DNA of 64,000 nt from Brevibacterium sediminis (GCF_013623905.1 NZ_JABKDD010000001.1:558001-622000), one strand, 5' to 3'; shown: positions 9,295 through 17,547, numbered from the stretch's first letter. Numbers and translations are program-made. Notes: generated from the sequence alone by a model not told the origin.

Positions 9295-10206
9295 TCAGCT
9301 CTCCTCGGTGTCGGTCATGGTGTCGGAACGGCGGGCGTTCCTGCGCTGAGCTTCTCGATCTCTGACATCGGGATGATACCGCGACAATACAACGACGGCT
9401 GCGCAGGCGACCAATCCGGTGAGAGAGATGAGGATGATGAGCCAGACGGGGGAGTGAGCCGCCTCGCCGAGGACGACGGTGCCGAGGATCACGGCACCGA
9501 TCGGGTCGATGACGGTCAGGCCGGCGATGACCATCTCCGGGGGGCCCGCGGCATAGGAATTCTGGACGAACAGGGACCCCAGGGCAACTGCCGCCAGCAG
9601 CGCCGCGACGTTGATCCAGGTGACCTGGTCGAGTCCGGCCTGGAGGAACTGGACGCTGACCAGGTGAGCGTTCGTCGCCACACAGGCGAACAGCAGGCCG
9701 GCGGCGATGATGAGCACGAGCTGAGGGGCGTGGCGGAAGACCACCACGATCACCAGGCCGACCGCCACGGCAACGGCAGTGATCCAGAACAGCGGCATCG
9801 CATCGGCTCCGAGGTGGACCTCCGATTGTGCCGTCGTCGCCGATAGCGCGACGAAGAGCGTCACCCCGGCGGTACACCAGACGACTGACTGGACGAGTCG
9901 CCTGTTGACCTTGAGCCCACGGTGGCGGACGCCGAGCAGCACCGAGACGATGAGTGAGAACGCTCCGATCGGCTGCACGACCATCACCGGAGCCAGCGCC
10001 AGGGCCACGAAATTGCCCGCCGTTCCCACTCCGAGGATGATCAGTCCGAGCAGCCACCGACGATTGCGCAGCAGTTCGGTGAAATGGGCCCAGCTCAGGC
10101 CGTTGTGGGAGTCATCCTGCCCGGCGACCGCATCGTGCTGATACAAGGCGCCATAGGCCAGTGCCACGGCCGCGAGGACGGCGAGGGCGATTGCCACTAT
10201 GGTCAC
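9295..10206 (-). CDS. DMT-superfamily (EamA/NIPA-like) membrane transporter
   Basis: About 303 residues with 8-9 hydrophobic helices in two related halves, the drug/metabolite transporter pattern (LGVGTAGNFVALALAPVMVVQPIGAFSLIVSVLLG). The frame extends upstream to 10398, but that part is hydrophilic and unlike a membrane protein. GTG 10206 has GGAAG about 9 nt upstream and places the first helix at the N-terminus, so I prefer it; this start is uncertain. The stop lies 3 bp before the glycosyltransferase start, suggesting an operon. It could export a metabolite or carry Mg2+ (NIPA-like); the sequence does not decide. Confidence 0.75.
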   Translation of the reverse strand: MTIVAIALAVLAAVALAYGALYQHDAVAGQDDSHNGLSWAHFTELLRNRRWLLGLIILGVGTAGNFVALALAPVMVVQPIGAFSLIVSVLLGVRHRGLKVNRRLVQSVVWCTAGVTLFVALSATTAQSEVHLGADAMPLFWITAVAVAVGLVIVVVFRHAPQLVLIIAAGLLFACVATNAHLVSVQFLQAGLDQVTWINVAALLAAVALGSLFVQNSYAAGPPEMVIAGLTVIDPIGAVILGTVVLGEAAHSPVWLIILISLTGLVACAAVVVLSRYHPDVRDREAQRRNARRSDTMTDTEES

Positions 10207-10402
10207 GATGAGTCTTCCGGTATCGACGGTGTGGATGTGGGGAGCGGATCGCTTCGAGTCTATCGCGCGAGGCGGCGGCGAAGATGGCCGCAGACTGTGT
10301 TTGTCCTGACTGTAAGGCAACCCTGCGGCGACAGGTGGGGAAACCCTCAGCGCCGTGGCCGAAGCACCCTCAATGCTGTGAGCTAAAGCACTCGTCACGG
10401 TT

Positions 10403-10432
10403 TTGTTCGCCGGCCCGGGGGTTTGCTAAGCT
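10403..10432 (+). promoter_or_regulatory. Promoter of tRNA-Asn
   Basis: TTGTTC at 10403-10408 and TAAGCT at 10427-10432, spaced 18 bp. This would start RNA about 25 bp before the mature tRNA 5' end. Confidence 0.5.
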
Positions 10433-10462
10433 GGAACACACGTCCGCAGGAAACTGCGGCAT

Positions 10463-10535
10463 TCCTCCGTAGCTCAGTTGGCAGAGCATTCGACTGTTAA
10501 TCGAAGGGTCGCTGGTTCGAGCCCAGCCGGGGGAG
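10463..10535 (+). tRNA. tRNA-Asn (GTT)
   Basis: Full cloverleaf of 73 nt: acceptor TCCTCCG pairs with CGGGGGA (one G-T), D-arm GCTCAGTTGGCAGAGC, anticodon loop CTGTTAA giving GTT, T-arm GCTGG-TTCGAGC-CCAGC, discriminator G. CCA is not encoded. Confidence 0.95.
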
Positions 10536-10540
10536 CAGCC

Positions 10541-10568
10541 AAGGCCCCGTCCGTTAGGACGGGGCCTT
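10541..10568 (+). terminator. Terminator after tRNA-Asn
   Basis: Perfect 12-bp hairpin AAGGCCCCGTCC / GGACGGGGCCTT with loop GTTA, 5 bp after the tRNA. Confidence 0.85.
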
Positions 10569-10645
10569 CGTCGTTGCCCGACACCGCGCTCGGGGTCGTC
10601 GACGTGGCTGGGGAATAGGCTCTGCACGCGGCGGGTTCATCTGGC

Positions 10646-11668
10646 ATGAAGTCTTTCGGATTCCTCAGTTTCGGTCACTACGACCTTGGCGGCGACCTCG
10701 ACGCCGGGCGGATGCTGCGCGATGCGGTGGAGATCTCCGTCGGTGCCGACGAGCTCGGCGTCAACGGCGCCTACTTCCGAGTCCACCATCTCGCGACCCA
10801 GGCGGCCTCTCCCATTCCGCTGCTGGCGACGATCGCCGCGAAGACCAGCAACATCGAGGTCGGCACCGGGGTCATCGACATGAGATATGAGAACCCGCTC
10901 TACCTCGCCGAGGAGGCCGCCGCCCTCGATCTGCTTTCCGACCAGCGAGTGGCGATGGGCATCAGTCGCGGGTCCCCGGAGCCTGCCCTGCGCGGATGGG
11001 AGGCGTTCGGCTACGAGGATCTCACCGAGCCGAAGGCCGCGAACATGGCCAGAGAGAAGTTCGATCGGTTCCTCCGGGCCGTCCGCGGCGAGGAACTTGC
11101 CCCGGCCGATCCGGAGCAGTTCGGTTCGGGGAAGCGTCTGCGCATCGAACCGCATTCCCCTGGCCTTGAACGCCGCATCTGGTGGGGAGCCGGGTCCGCC
11201 TCCACCGCCGAATGGGCTGCACATCAGGGTGTGAACCTGATGAGTTCGACTCTGCTCACCGAGGCGACAGGCGCCGCATTCGGAGACCTGCAGGCCGAGC
11301 AGATCGCCAGGTACCGTCAGGCATGGAGCGCCGCGGGGCACGGATGGACTCCACGAGTGTCCGTCAGCCGCAGCATCTTCCCGATCACCACTGACCTCGA
11401 CGACCTCTACTTCGGTCGGCGTGGGGCAGGCCAAGGGGATCAGATCGGCATCATCGACGACACACGGTCGACGTTCGGCCGTACCTACGCAGGTGAACCG
11501 GACAAGCTGATCGAAGAGCTCAAGGCCGACGCGGCGATCGCGGCAGCCGATACCCTCATGCTCACCATCCCCAGTCAGCTCGGCGTCGACTACAACCTGC
11601 ATATCCTCGAGTCCTTTGCCCAGCACGTCGCGCCGGCCCTGGGCTGGGTTCCTGCCGGACAGAGCTGA
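10646..11668 (+). CDS. LLM-class flavin-dependent oxidoreductase
   Basis: Luciferase-like monooxygenase family, 340 residues, using reduced FMN or F420. Family features: N-terminal strand FGFLSFGHYDLGG, GTGVIDMRYENPLYLAEEAA and GISRGSPEPALRGWEAFG (about residues 72-117), and RIWWGAGSASTAEWAAHQGVNLM near residue 181. The start is ATG 10646; no convincing Shine-Dalgarno site precedes it. It stands alone between tRNA-Asn and the MFS gene. Substrate unknown. Confidence 0.88.
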   Translation: MKSFGFLSFGHYDLGGDLDAGRMLRDAVEISVGADELGVNGAYFRVHHLATQAASPIPLLATIAAKTSNIEVGTGVIDMRYENPLYLAEEAAALDLLSDQRVAMGISRGSPEPALRGWEAFGYEDLTEPKAANMAREKFDRFLRAVRGEELAPADPEQFGSGKRLRIEPHSPGLERRIWWGAGSASTAEWAAHQGVNLMSSTLLTEATGAAFGDLQAEQIARYRQAWSAAGHGWTPRVSVSRSIFPITTDLDDLYFGRRGAGQGDQIGIIDDTRSTFGRTYAGEPDKLIEELKADAAIAAADTLMLTIPSQLGVDYNLHILESFAQHVAPALGWVPAGQS

Positions 11669-11742
11669 GACACGGGGCCGAACTGAACTGCATGAACGTA
11701 GGATGAGACGAGGCAGAGACGATGAGTAGCTGAGGGGGCCGC

Positions 11743-13182
11743 GTGAGCGAGAGCACGAAGATGACGCAGACGCAGAAGCGCATCCTCCTCATCGGCCTCG
11801 TTCCCCTCTTCATGTCCCTGCTGTCGGTGTCCAGCATCAACGTCGTCCTGCCGTCGATCGCTGCTGATATCGACGCTTCCACTTCGGCGCTGCAATGGGT
11901 GCTCACCGGTTATGCGCTGTCCTTCGGTGTGGTCCTCGTCGCCGCCGGACGTGCCGGAGACGTCTTCGGACGCGGACAGCTGTTCGCCATCGGAGTCGGC
12001 CTGTTCGGCCTGTCCTCGCTGGTGGCCGGAATCGCCCCGGATCCGCTGACGCTCAATATCTCCCGAGTGACCATGGGGCTGGGCTCGGGATTCCTCAACC
12101 CACAGGTCGTGGGCCTGCTGCAGCAGTATTTCCAGGGGCCGCCGCGCGGTCGTGCATTCGGGCTGATGGGCACCACCGTCGGTTTGTCGGTGGCCATCGG
12201 CCCTGTGCTCGGCGGTGCCCTCATCGCACTGTTCGGCAGCGACCTCGGCTGGAGAGCGACTTTCCTGGTCAATGTGCCCTTCGCCATCGCCTCTCTCATC
12301 CTCGCCCGGGCCTGGCTGCCTGCCGGCGCATGGCGACCCGCCGTCGACCAGGATGCGAAGAACTCCGATGGCGGCAAGGATCTCGACCCCGTGGGAGTCA
12401 TCCTCCTCGGCGTCGGTGTCCTCCTCATCCTTCTGCCCTTCGTCGAATCATCGCTGGGCTGGTTCATCTGGCTGTCCCTGCCGATCGGCATCGGCATGAT
12501 CTGGGTGTGGACCCGGTGGGAACGTCGGTACGCGCATCTGGGCCGTCCCCCGATGGTCGATCTCGATCTCTTTCGCATCCGCAGCTTCAGCAACGGTTCG
12601 ATCATCATCGCCCTCTATTTCCTCGGCGTCACCAGCGTCTGGGTCCTCGTCGCCATGTACATGCAGCAGGGACTGGGACATACAGCCCTGGCCGCGGGAA
12701 TGATCGGTCTGCCGGCCGCGCTGTGCTCGGCGGTCTCAGCCGACGTGTCCGGACGGTTCGTCTTCCAGATCGGGCGCCGCCTCGTCGTCTGGGGGATCGC
12801 GCTGTGCTTCGTCGGTCTGGTGGCCACGATCGCCGTCGTCGCGCTCCTGTCCCAGGGCATCGGCAGCGAGTGGTGGTTGCTGCTGACTCTGGCGTTCATC
12901 GGCACCGCGCAGGGCATGGTCATCAGCCCCAACCAGACTCTCACTCTGCAGGAGGTCCCCCTGAGATACGCCGGATCATCGGGAGGAGTGCTCCAGACCG
13001 GGCAGCGCATCGGCACTTCGATGGGGCTTGCGATCATGACCGCGCTGGCGTTCTCGATCACCGCGGTGAGCAATTGGCATTGGGGGATGATGGGGGCGTT
13101 CGTCGCCATCGCCGTCATCGTCATCCTCGCCGGAATCGTCGGTCTCATCGAGGTTCGCCGAGGCGGCCCCCGCCGGGCTTGA
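11743..13182 (+). CDS. MFS transporter, DHA2 (drug:H+ antiporter) type
   Basis: 479 residues with about 14 predicted helices. Motif C of drug antiporters is visible as GLSVAIGPVLGG (about residues 146-158), after GLGSGFLNPQVVGLLQQYF; motif A is weak (AGRAGDVFGRGQ). The architecture matches QacA/EmrB-like exporters of cationic or amphipathic compounds. GTG 11743 has GAGGGGG 5 nt upstream. No adjacent regulator is seen, so substrate and regulation are unknown. Confidence 0.88.
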   Translation: MSESTKMTQTQKRILLIGLVPLFMSLLSVSSINVVLPSIAADIDASTSALQWVLTGYALSFGVVLVAAGRAGDVFGRGQLFAIGVGLFGLSSLVAGIAPDPLTLNISRVTMGLGSGFLNPQVVGLLQQYFQGPPRGRAFGLMGTTVGLSVAIGPVLGGALIALFGSDLGWRATFLVNVPFAIASLILARAWLPAGAWRPAVDQDAKNSDGGKDLDPVGVILLGVGVLLILLPFVESSLGWFIWLSLPIGIGMIWVWTRWERRYAHLGRPPMVDLDLFRIRSFSNGSIIIALYFLGVTSVWVLVAMYMQQGLGHTALAAGMIGLPAALCSAVSADVSGRFVFQIGRRLVVWGIALCFVGLVATIAVVALLSQGIGSEWWLLLTLAFIGTAQGMVISPNQTLTLQEVPLRYAGSSGGVLQTGQRIGTSMGLAIMTALAFSITAVSNWHWGMMGAFVAIAVIVILAGIVGLIEVRRGGPRRA

Positions 13183-13317
13183 GTGCCGCTCGCGGCGCGC
13201 CCGGCTGAGTGAGGCAATCGTCAGCTGTCAGCGCAATAATGTTACGGATTTTAGACAATCCGCTGTGTCCGAATGTGGAAGACTGTGAACGCACATCAGC
13301 CCATGGAAGGAAACGCA

Positions 13318-14586
13318 GTGGTCGAGGCCGTACCCGATGACGAGCTGGAGCTCGAGGAACTCGTGCGCTCGGGCGGGATCGAAACCTATTTCGCCCCCGT
13401 CGTCGACGCACTGACCTTCCACCGAGTCGGCCACCAGATTCTGCAGGCTCCCACGGGTTCCCCGGAGTTGGGTCGCGCCGAGTCGGAGAACCTGCGCCAC
13501 GCCATGCGCGCCTCGACGATCACGGGTGATATCGATGCCTCTCTGCGTGACTCTGCGCTGCGCACGGCAGAAGGTGCCGGACTGCCGAAGTCGAACCGCC
13601 TGTTCCTCCATGCCGAAGCTGAGTCTTTCGCGACCCTCGAGGACCGCACCGGAGAACCCGACCGCTCGGTCATCCTCCAGCTCGACGCCACTCGGGTCGC
13701 CTCGTCCCCGGCCTCCGTGCTGCGCTCGGTGCGCTCCGCACGCGCCATGGGATGGGGAGTCGGCATGTCTTCTGTGGGTGCCGACCTGCGCAGCACCGCT
13801 TTCGTCCCGCTGGTCAATCCTTCGGTGGTCGGACTCCACCCGGACGTTCTGCGCATCGACTGCGACTCTCATCTTGCCGAACTCAACCGTCTTCTCCACG
13901 CCCATCTCGAACGCACCGGTGCGGTCATCCTCGCCGACGGTGTCGAGACCGAAGACGACCTGGACCGTGTGCGTGCGCTCGGGGCACGGTTCATGTCTGG
14001 GCCCTACTTCGGTGAGGCCACGAAGCAACCGCAGGCGTTCTCCGAGCCGAGCGAGGATGCCCTCGTCTCTCACTACTCTCGCAATCTGCCTGCGCTGGGC
14101 ACCCCGTATTCGATCTCTCAGGGACTGCGGCGCGAGCCTCTGGTGATGAACCGCGAACTTCTCGTCGCTCAGATCGCGGCATTGGAAGAACGCGCTCTGG
14201 CATCGGGTACCGCAACCATCACCCTCGGCGTGTTCGGGGAGGACGACGAATTCTCCGAGGCGACGCGACTCCGGTACGAGAAGATCCGGGACACCGTGGG
14301 GCTCACGGCGATGTTCTCCGGCGGCTTCGACGGACCGCCGATTCCCGGAGTGCGCACCGGACTCGTCGACGCGTCCGATCCCATCCGCAACGAACACGGC
14401 GTCGTCGTGGTCGGGCCGGACTGGTCGGGCATGGTTGCCGCGTCGAAACGCAACGACCCGGGCAGCGACGGACAGACCGTCTTCGATGTCTACATCACGA
14501 CCGACCGATACACATGCGTCGACGCCGCACGCAGCGTTCTCACTCGCGTCGCACCTCTCACCGCAACGGCGAAGCTGCGGACCTGA
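13318..14586 (+). CDS. Degenerate EAL domain fused to DICT sensory domain
   Basis: About 422 residues. The first ~235 resemble the EAL fold of c-di-GMP phosphodiesterases (YFAPVVDALTFHRVGHQIL; ADGVETEDDLDRVRALGARF; GPYFGEA). The catalytic residues are gone: EAL reads QIL, the DDFG metal motif reads SSVG, and the ExTE motif is lost. The remainder (about 255-405) looks like a DICT domain, found beside signalling enzymes. GTG 13318 is chosen because GAAGGA lies 6 nt upstream; ATG 13273 and 13303 are in-frame alternatives. It probably binds or senses rather than cleaves c-di-GMP. Confidence 0.72.
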   Translation: MVEAVPDDELELEELVRSGGIETYFAPVVDALTFHRVGHQILQAPTGSPELGRAESENLRHAMRASTITGDIDASLRDSALRTAEGAGLPKSNRLFLHAEAESFATLEDRTGEPDRSVILQLDATRVASSPASVLRSVRSARAMGWGVGMSSVGADLRSTAFVPLVNPSVVGLHPDVLRIDCDSHLAELNRLLHAHLERTGAVILADGVETEDDLDRVRALGARFMSGPYFGEATKQPQAFSEPSEDALVSHYSRNLPALGTPYSISQGLRREPLVMNRELLVAQIAALEERALASGTATITLGVFGEDDEFSEATRLRYEKIRDTVGLTAMFSGGFDGPPIPGVRTGLVDASDPIRNEHGVVVVGPDWSGMVAASKRNDPGSDGQTVFDVYITTDRYTCVDAARSVLTRVAPLTATAKLRT

Positions 14587-14678
14587 GCAGCGCGAGTCCG
14601 GGTGTCTCGACTCCGCTGAACGCACGTGTGATCCGAATGGGGAAGCGGACTCCGATGGTGCTAATGTTGTCTCGGCTG

Positions 14679-14755
14679 GCCCCCGTAGCTCAGCTGGTTA
14701 GAGCAGGGAACTCATAATTCCTTGGTCGTCGGTTCAAGTCCGACCGGGGGCACCA
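14679..14755 (+). tRNA. tRNA-Met (CAT), elongator
   Basis: Acceptor GCCCCCG pairs perfectly with CGGGGGC, D-arm GCTCAGCTGGTTAGAGC, anticodon loop CTCATAA giving CAT, T-arm GTCGG-TTCAAGT-CCGAC, discriminator A and encoded CCA. The perfect first base pair and normal stems argue against the initiator tRNA; an Ile2 (lysidine) tRNA is a less likely alternative. Confidence 0.9.
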
Positions 14756-14796
14756 CGAAGCGCTCCGCTGATTCGGACGCGAACCCTCAGGCCCCG

Positions 14797-15324
14797 TCAC
14801 TCAGCTTCTGTTGGCGGCTCGACTTTCTCATTCGAATTCGGTTTGAAGACGGTCCCGGACAACGGAGCGTAGGCAGTCCACTCTCCGTCCGGTTCGTTCC
14901 TGACGAGTTCGGCAATTCTGCGGTCGTCTGCCTCCGCCTCGTCGAACAGCCGTGTGAAAGCTGCTTCCGCCTTCGGGTTCTCGGCGGAATGCTCGGCCCG
15001 TATTCGCATTGCCTCGGTGTCGTCATCGGATGAAGAGATCTCGACGACGAACTGCGGGCCGACTTCGGCAGACACGAGTCGCGCGAGATGCACGCCTTGC
15101 TCGGCGAAAATGCGCGCAGCAGTCTCCGGCACCCACTTGAAGTCGGAATCCAGCGAGTCATAGTAGGACTGTTCCCATGCCTCCAGCTGCGCGACAAGTG
15201 CGCCGGACAGCCCCGTGTCCTCGTAGTCGATGGGCGTGCTGATCCACAGCACCGTACCTGCATAGTCGGGGAACATGCGGATGGTCCGCGGCGGTCGTTC
15301 GTCGGTCATCTGCTCCTCGGTCAT
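14797..15324 (-). CDS. Conserved hypothetical acidic protein
   Basis: 175 residues, strongly acidic, no signal peptide or membrane helix, family not recognised. It contains FPDYAGTVLWISTPIDYEDTGLS near the N-terminus and a Glu/Asp/Ala-rich helical second half. The start is well supported: TAGGCT (15331-15336) lies 6 nt before ATG 15324, the spacing of a leaderless actinobacterial promoter. ATG 15309 has a GAGGAG only 3 nt upstream and is less likely. It sits between tRNA-Met and the divergent DUF3145 gene. Confidence 0.7.
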   Translation of the reverse strand: MTEEQMTDERPPRTIRMFPDYAGTVLWISTPIDYEDTGLSGALVAQLEAWEQSYYDSLDSDFKWVPETAARIFAEQGVHLARLVSAEVGPQFVVEISSSDDDTEAMRIRAEHSAENPKAEAAFTRLFDEAEADDRRIAELVRNEPDGEWTAYAPLSGTVFKPNSNEKVEPPTEAE

Positions 15325-15330
15325 GGCGCC

Positions 15331-15336
15331 AGCCTA
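15331..15336 (-). promoter_or_regulatory. -10 box of a leaderless gene (hypothetical protein)
   Basis: TAGGCT read on the minus strand, 6 nt before ATG 15324. Transcription would start at or next to the A of ATG. Confidence 0.5.
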
Positions 15337-15389
15337 ACGCCGATCATTCGCTCGGCCCAGACACCCGACGCCACCAGCATCTTTGATGC

Positions 15390-15418
15390 TTGGCTGCACG
15401 CCGAACATCGACTATCAT
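15390..15418 (+). promoter_or_regulatory. Promoter of DUF3145 gene
   Basis: TTGGCT (15390-15395), 17-bp spacer, TATCAT (15413-15418). The predicted start near 15425 gives a ~52-nt leader that is almost entirely one hairpin (see 15429-15471). Confidence 0.6.
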
Positions 15419-15428
15419 GTGGTCAGCA

Positions 15429-15471
15429 CCTCCTTTCGGATCGTAGGGGAAGACGTATCCGAGGTAGGAGG
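15429..15471 (+). promoter_or_regulatory. Leader hairpin sequestering the DUF3145 ribosome binding site
   Basis: CCTCC (15429-15433) pairs with the Shine-Dalgarno GGAGG (15467-15471), CGGAT (15437-15441) with ATCCG (15457-15461), and CGT (15442-15444) with ACG (15453-15455). The upstream arm is part of CACCTCCTTTC, identical to the anti-Shine-Dalgarno tail of bacterial 16S rRNA. Suggests a cis translational switch. Confidence 0.55.
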
Positions 15472-15476
15472 CAGAA

Positions 15477-15974
15477 ATGGATATGACTCAGGGCGTACTC
15501 TTCGTCCACTCAGCACCTCGTGCGCTGTGCCCTCACATCGAGTGGGCAGCGGGCGGGGCCATCGGCGCACAGGCACGCTTCGACTGGACACCCCAGCCGG
15601 CAGCACCAGGTCTCGTGCGCGCAGAAGTCTGCTGGCGCGCGCCCGCAGGCTCCGGAGCTCGCATCGCATCCGCCCTGCGCGGCTGGGACTCACTCCGCTA
15701 CGAAGTCACCGAGGAGCCCTCGGCCGGAGTCGACGGCGGTCGATGGAGCCACACACCCGATCTGGGCATCTACCACGCTGTCACCGACACAGCCGGCAAC
15801 ATCCTCGTCCCTGAAGACCGCATCCGCTCCGTGATGGAACGCGCTGCCGGGGACCCGGCGAAGTTCTCCTCGGAGATGGCGATCGCCCTCGGCGAAGCCT
15901 GGGACGAGGAGCTCGACGCGTTCCGCCACGCAGGTGAAGGCGCACCGGTGCGCTGGCTGACGAAGGTCGGCTGA
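15477..15974 (+). CDS. DUF3145 family protein
   Basis: 165 residues, an actinobacteria-specific family of unknown function usually encoded next to the FAS-II genes, as here, where it is convergent with fabF. Recognisable features: FVHSAPRALCPHIEWA at the N-terminus, WTPQPAAPGLVRAEVCWRAPAGSGARIASALRGW in the middle and EMAIALGEAWDEELD in the last third. No signal or membrane segment. ATG 15477 is 5 nt after GGAGG. A role linked to lipid synthesis is only a neighbourhood inference. Confidence 0.88.
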   Translation: MDMTQGVLFVHSAPRALCPHIEWAAGGAIGAQARFDWTPQPAAPGLVRAEVCWRAPAGSGARIASALRGWDSLRYEVTEEPSAGVDGGRWSHTPDLGIYHAVTDTAGNILVPEDRIRSVMERAAGDPAKFSSEMAIALGEAWDEELDAFRHAGEGAPVRWLTKVG

Positions 15975-16249
15975 GCCGCTCCCTTCACCGCCGAACTGCA
16001 CTCAGGTGCGAGAGTACGGGCGTTCACAAATGCCGATGGGCACACCTTCCTACCTCGGGTGTGTCCATTTCGCATGCTTTCGTGCCTGAACGCCCCGTGC
16101 ACGACGCGCTGCACAAATTACCTTCCCAAGCACGCACCGCGTCCTGCGCCCTCATGGAAACGGCCCACTCTGAGTCGGAAAGCACAGTTTCAAAACCGTG
16201 CTTTCCGACTCAGAGTGGGCCGTAGAGCTGTCTGAGTTCGCTCAGAACC
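15975..16249. other. Convergent intergenic region DUF3145/fabF
   Basis: 275 bp without a gene. It holds a weaker inverted repeat at 16037-16065 (GGGCACACC / GGTGTGTCC around an 11-nt loop) and the long hairpin at 16160-16223. No promoter or small open frame with a convincing start was seen. Confidence 0.6.
16160..16223. terminator. Very long bidirectional hairpin, DUF3145/fabF
   Basis: Perfect 26-bp stem: arm 16160-16185 starts ACGGCCCACTCTGAG and its exact complement is 16198-16223, with a 12-nt loop. Sited between convergent genes, 26 bp beyond the fabF stop, so it could end both transcripts. Confidence 0.85.
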
Positions 16250-17494
16250 TCAGACTGAGCGGAACGCGACGACGGCGTTGTGACCGCCGAAGCCGAACGA
16301 GTTCGTGATCGCTGCGATATCGCCGGCAGGCAGATCAGCAGGAGTGTCACGGACGATGTTGATCCCCTTGACCTTCGGGTCGACTTCGTCGATGTTGATG
16401 GTCGGGGGAGCGGTGCGAGTCTGCAGCGCCTTGACCGTGAGGATCGCCTCCACGGCACCCGTACCTCCGAGGAGGTGTCCGGTCATCGACTTCGTGGCCG
16501 AGACCAGTGCATCGGAGACGTTGTCACCAAGGAGTTCGCTGATGGCCAGCGATTCCGGGATGTCTCCGACCGGAGTCGACGTGGCATGCGCGTTGACGTG
16601 CTTGATTTCGCCGGCGGTCAGACCTCCGGCGTCGAGTGCCTGCTGCATGGCGGCCAGCGCGTGCTTGCCCTCCGGCTCTCCACCGGTGATGTGGTAGGCG
16701 TCGTTCGAGATGCCCCAGCTGGCCACCTCGGCGTAGATCTTCGCTCCACGAGCCTTCGCATGCTCCTCGGTCTCGAGGATGAGCGTGCCCGCACCTTCCC
16801 CCATGACGAAGCCGTCGCGGTCGACGTCATAGGGACGCGAAGCGGTCTCGGGTGAATCGGTGCGACGTGACAGCGCCTGCATCGAATTGAACGCGGCAAG
16901 AGTGATCGGGTGGATCGCTGCTTCCGAACCGCCGGCGATGATGATGTCGGCCTTGCCCGAAGCGAGAACGTCATAGGCGTGGCCGAGGCTCTCGGTCGAT
17001 GAGGCGCAGGCGGAGACCAGGGTCTGCACACCGGCACGTGCCTTGAATTCCATGCCGATAGCGGCCGCAGGTCCATTGGGCATGAGCATGGGAACTGTCA
17101 GGGGCATGACCCGGCGCGGGCCTTCCTCCTGCAGGGTGTCCCAGGCGTCGAGCAGAGTCCAGACTCCGCCGATCCCGGTGGCCCAGGAGACGGCGGTGCG
17201 TTCCGGATCGGTCTCCTCGAGACCGGCATCGGCCATGGCTTCACGAGCAGAGATGAGAGCGAACTGGCTCGAAGGATCGAGGCGTTTGGCCTGGACCCGT
17301 TTGAGATTGTCGGGCACGACCTGTGGGTCGACCTGCGCTGCGAAGTCCACGGCGAGGCCGTACTTCTCTGACCAATCGTTGTCCATCGTGTGGACGCCGG
17401 ACTGACCGGCCAGAATGGCTTCCCAAGTGGCATCGACAGTCGCGCCCAAGGGGGTTACCGCACCGATTCCGGTGACGACAACTTTAGATGTCAT
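16250..17494 (-). CDS. fabF: Beta-ketoacyl-ACP synthase II
   Basis: Condenses malonyl-ACP with acyl-ACP in fatty-acid elongation (FAS II, cytoplasm). 414 residues: nucleophile in VSACASSTES (about Cys166), catalytic histidines in NAHATSTPVGD and MTGHLLGGTG, then NSFGFGGHN at the C-terminus. ATG 17494 (MTSKVVVTG) is preferred over an upstream in-frame start at 17632, because homologues begin here and GAGG lies 9 nt upstream. Last gene of fabD-fabH-acpP-fabF, separated from acpP by a strong hairpin at 17520-17547. Confidence 0.95.
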   Translation of the reverse strand: MTSKVVVTGIGAVTPLGATVDATWEAILAGQSGVHTMDNDWSEKYGLAVDFAAQVDPQVVPDNLKRVQAKRLDPSSQFALISAREAMADAGLEETDPERTAVSWATGIGGVWTLLDAWDTLQEEGPRRVMPLTVPMLMPNGPAAAIGMEFKARAGVQTLVSACASSTESLGHAYDVLASGKADIIIAGGSEAAIHPITLAAFNSMQALSRRTDSPETASRPYDVDRDGFVMGEGAGTLILETEEHAKARGAKIYAEVASWGISNDAYHITGGEPEGKHALAAMQQALDAGGLTAGEIKHVNAHATSTPVGDIPESLAISELLGDNVSDALVSATKSMTGHLLGGTGAVEAILTVKALQTRTAPPTINIDEVDPKVKGINIVRDTPADLPAGDIAAITNSFGFGGHNAVVAFRSV

Positions 17495-17519
17495 GGTACA
17501 AACCTCGTCGATAGTGTGG

Positions 17520-17547
17520 ACACGGCCCGTCTGTGGACGGGCCGTGT
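17520..17547 (-). terminator. Intercistronic hairpin acpP/fabF
   Basis: Perfect 12-bp stem ACACGGCCCGTC / GACGGGCCGTGT with a 4-nt loop, 14 bp after the acpP stop and 25 bp before the fabF start. No T-tract, so likely an attenuator or mRNA 3' end protecting acpP message. Confidence 0.7.

Noticed and set aside
8164..9846. 560-residue open frame on the plus strand
   Set aside because: Antisense to the glycosyltransferase and DMT permease; composition is the Arg/Gly/Asp-rich type produced by reading GC-rich genes backwards.
15427..15437. Possible fragment of a 16S rRNA gene
   Set aside because: Only 11 bases match (the anti-Shine-Dalgarno tail); flanking 16S sequence is absent. Treated as a leader element instead.
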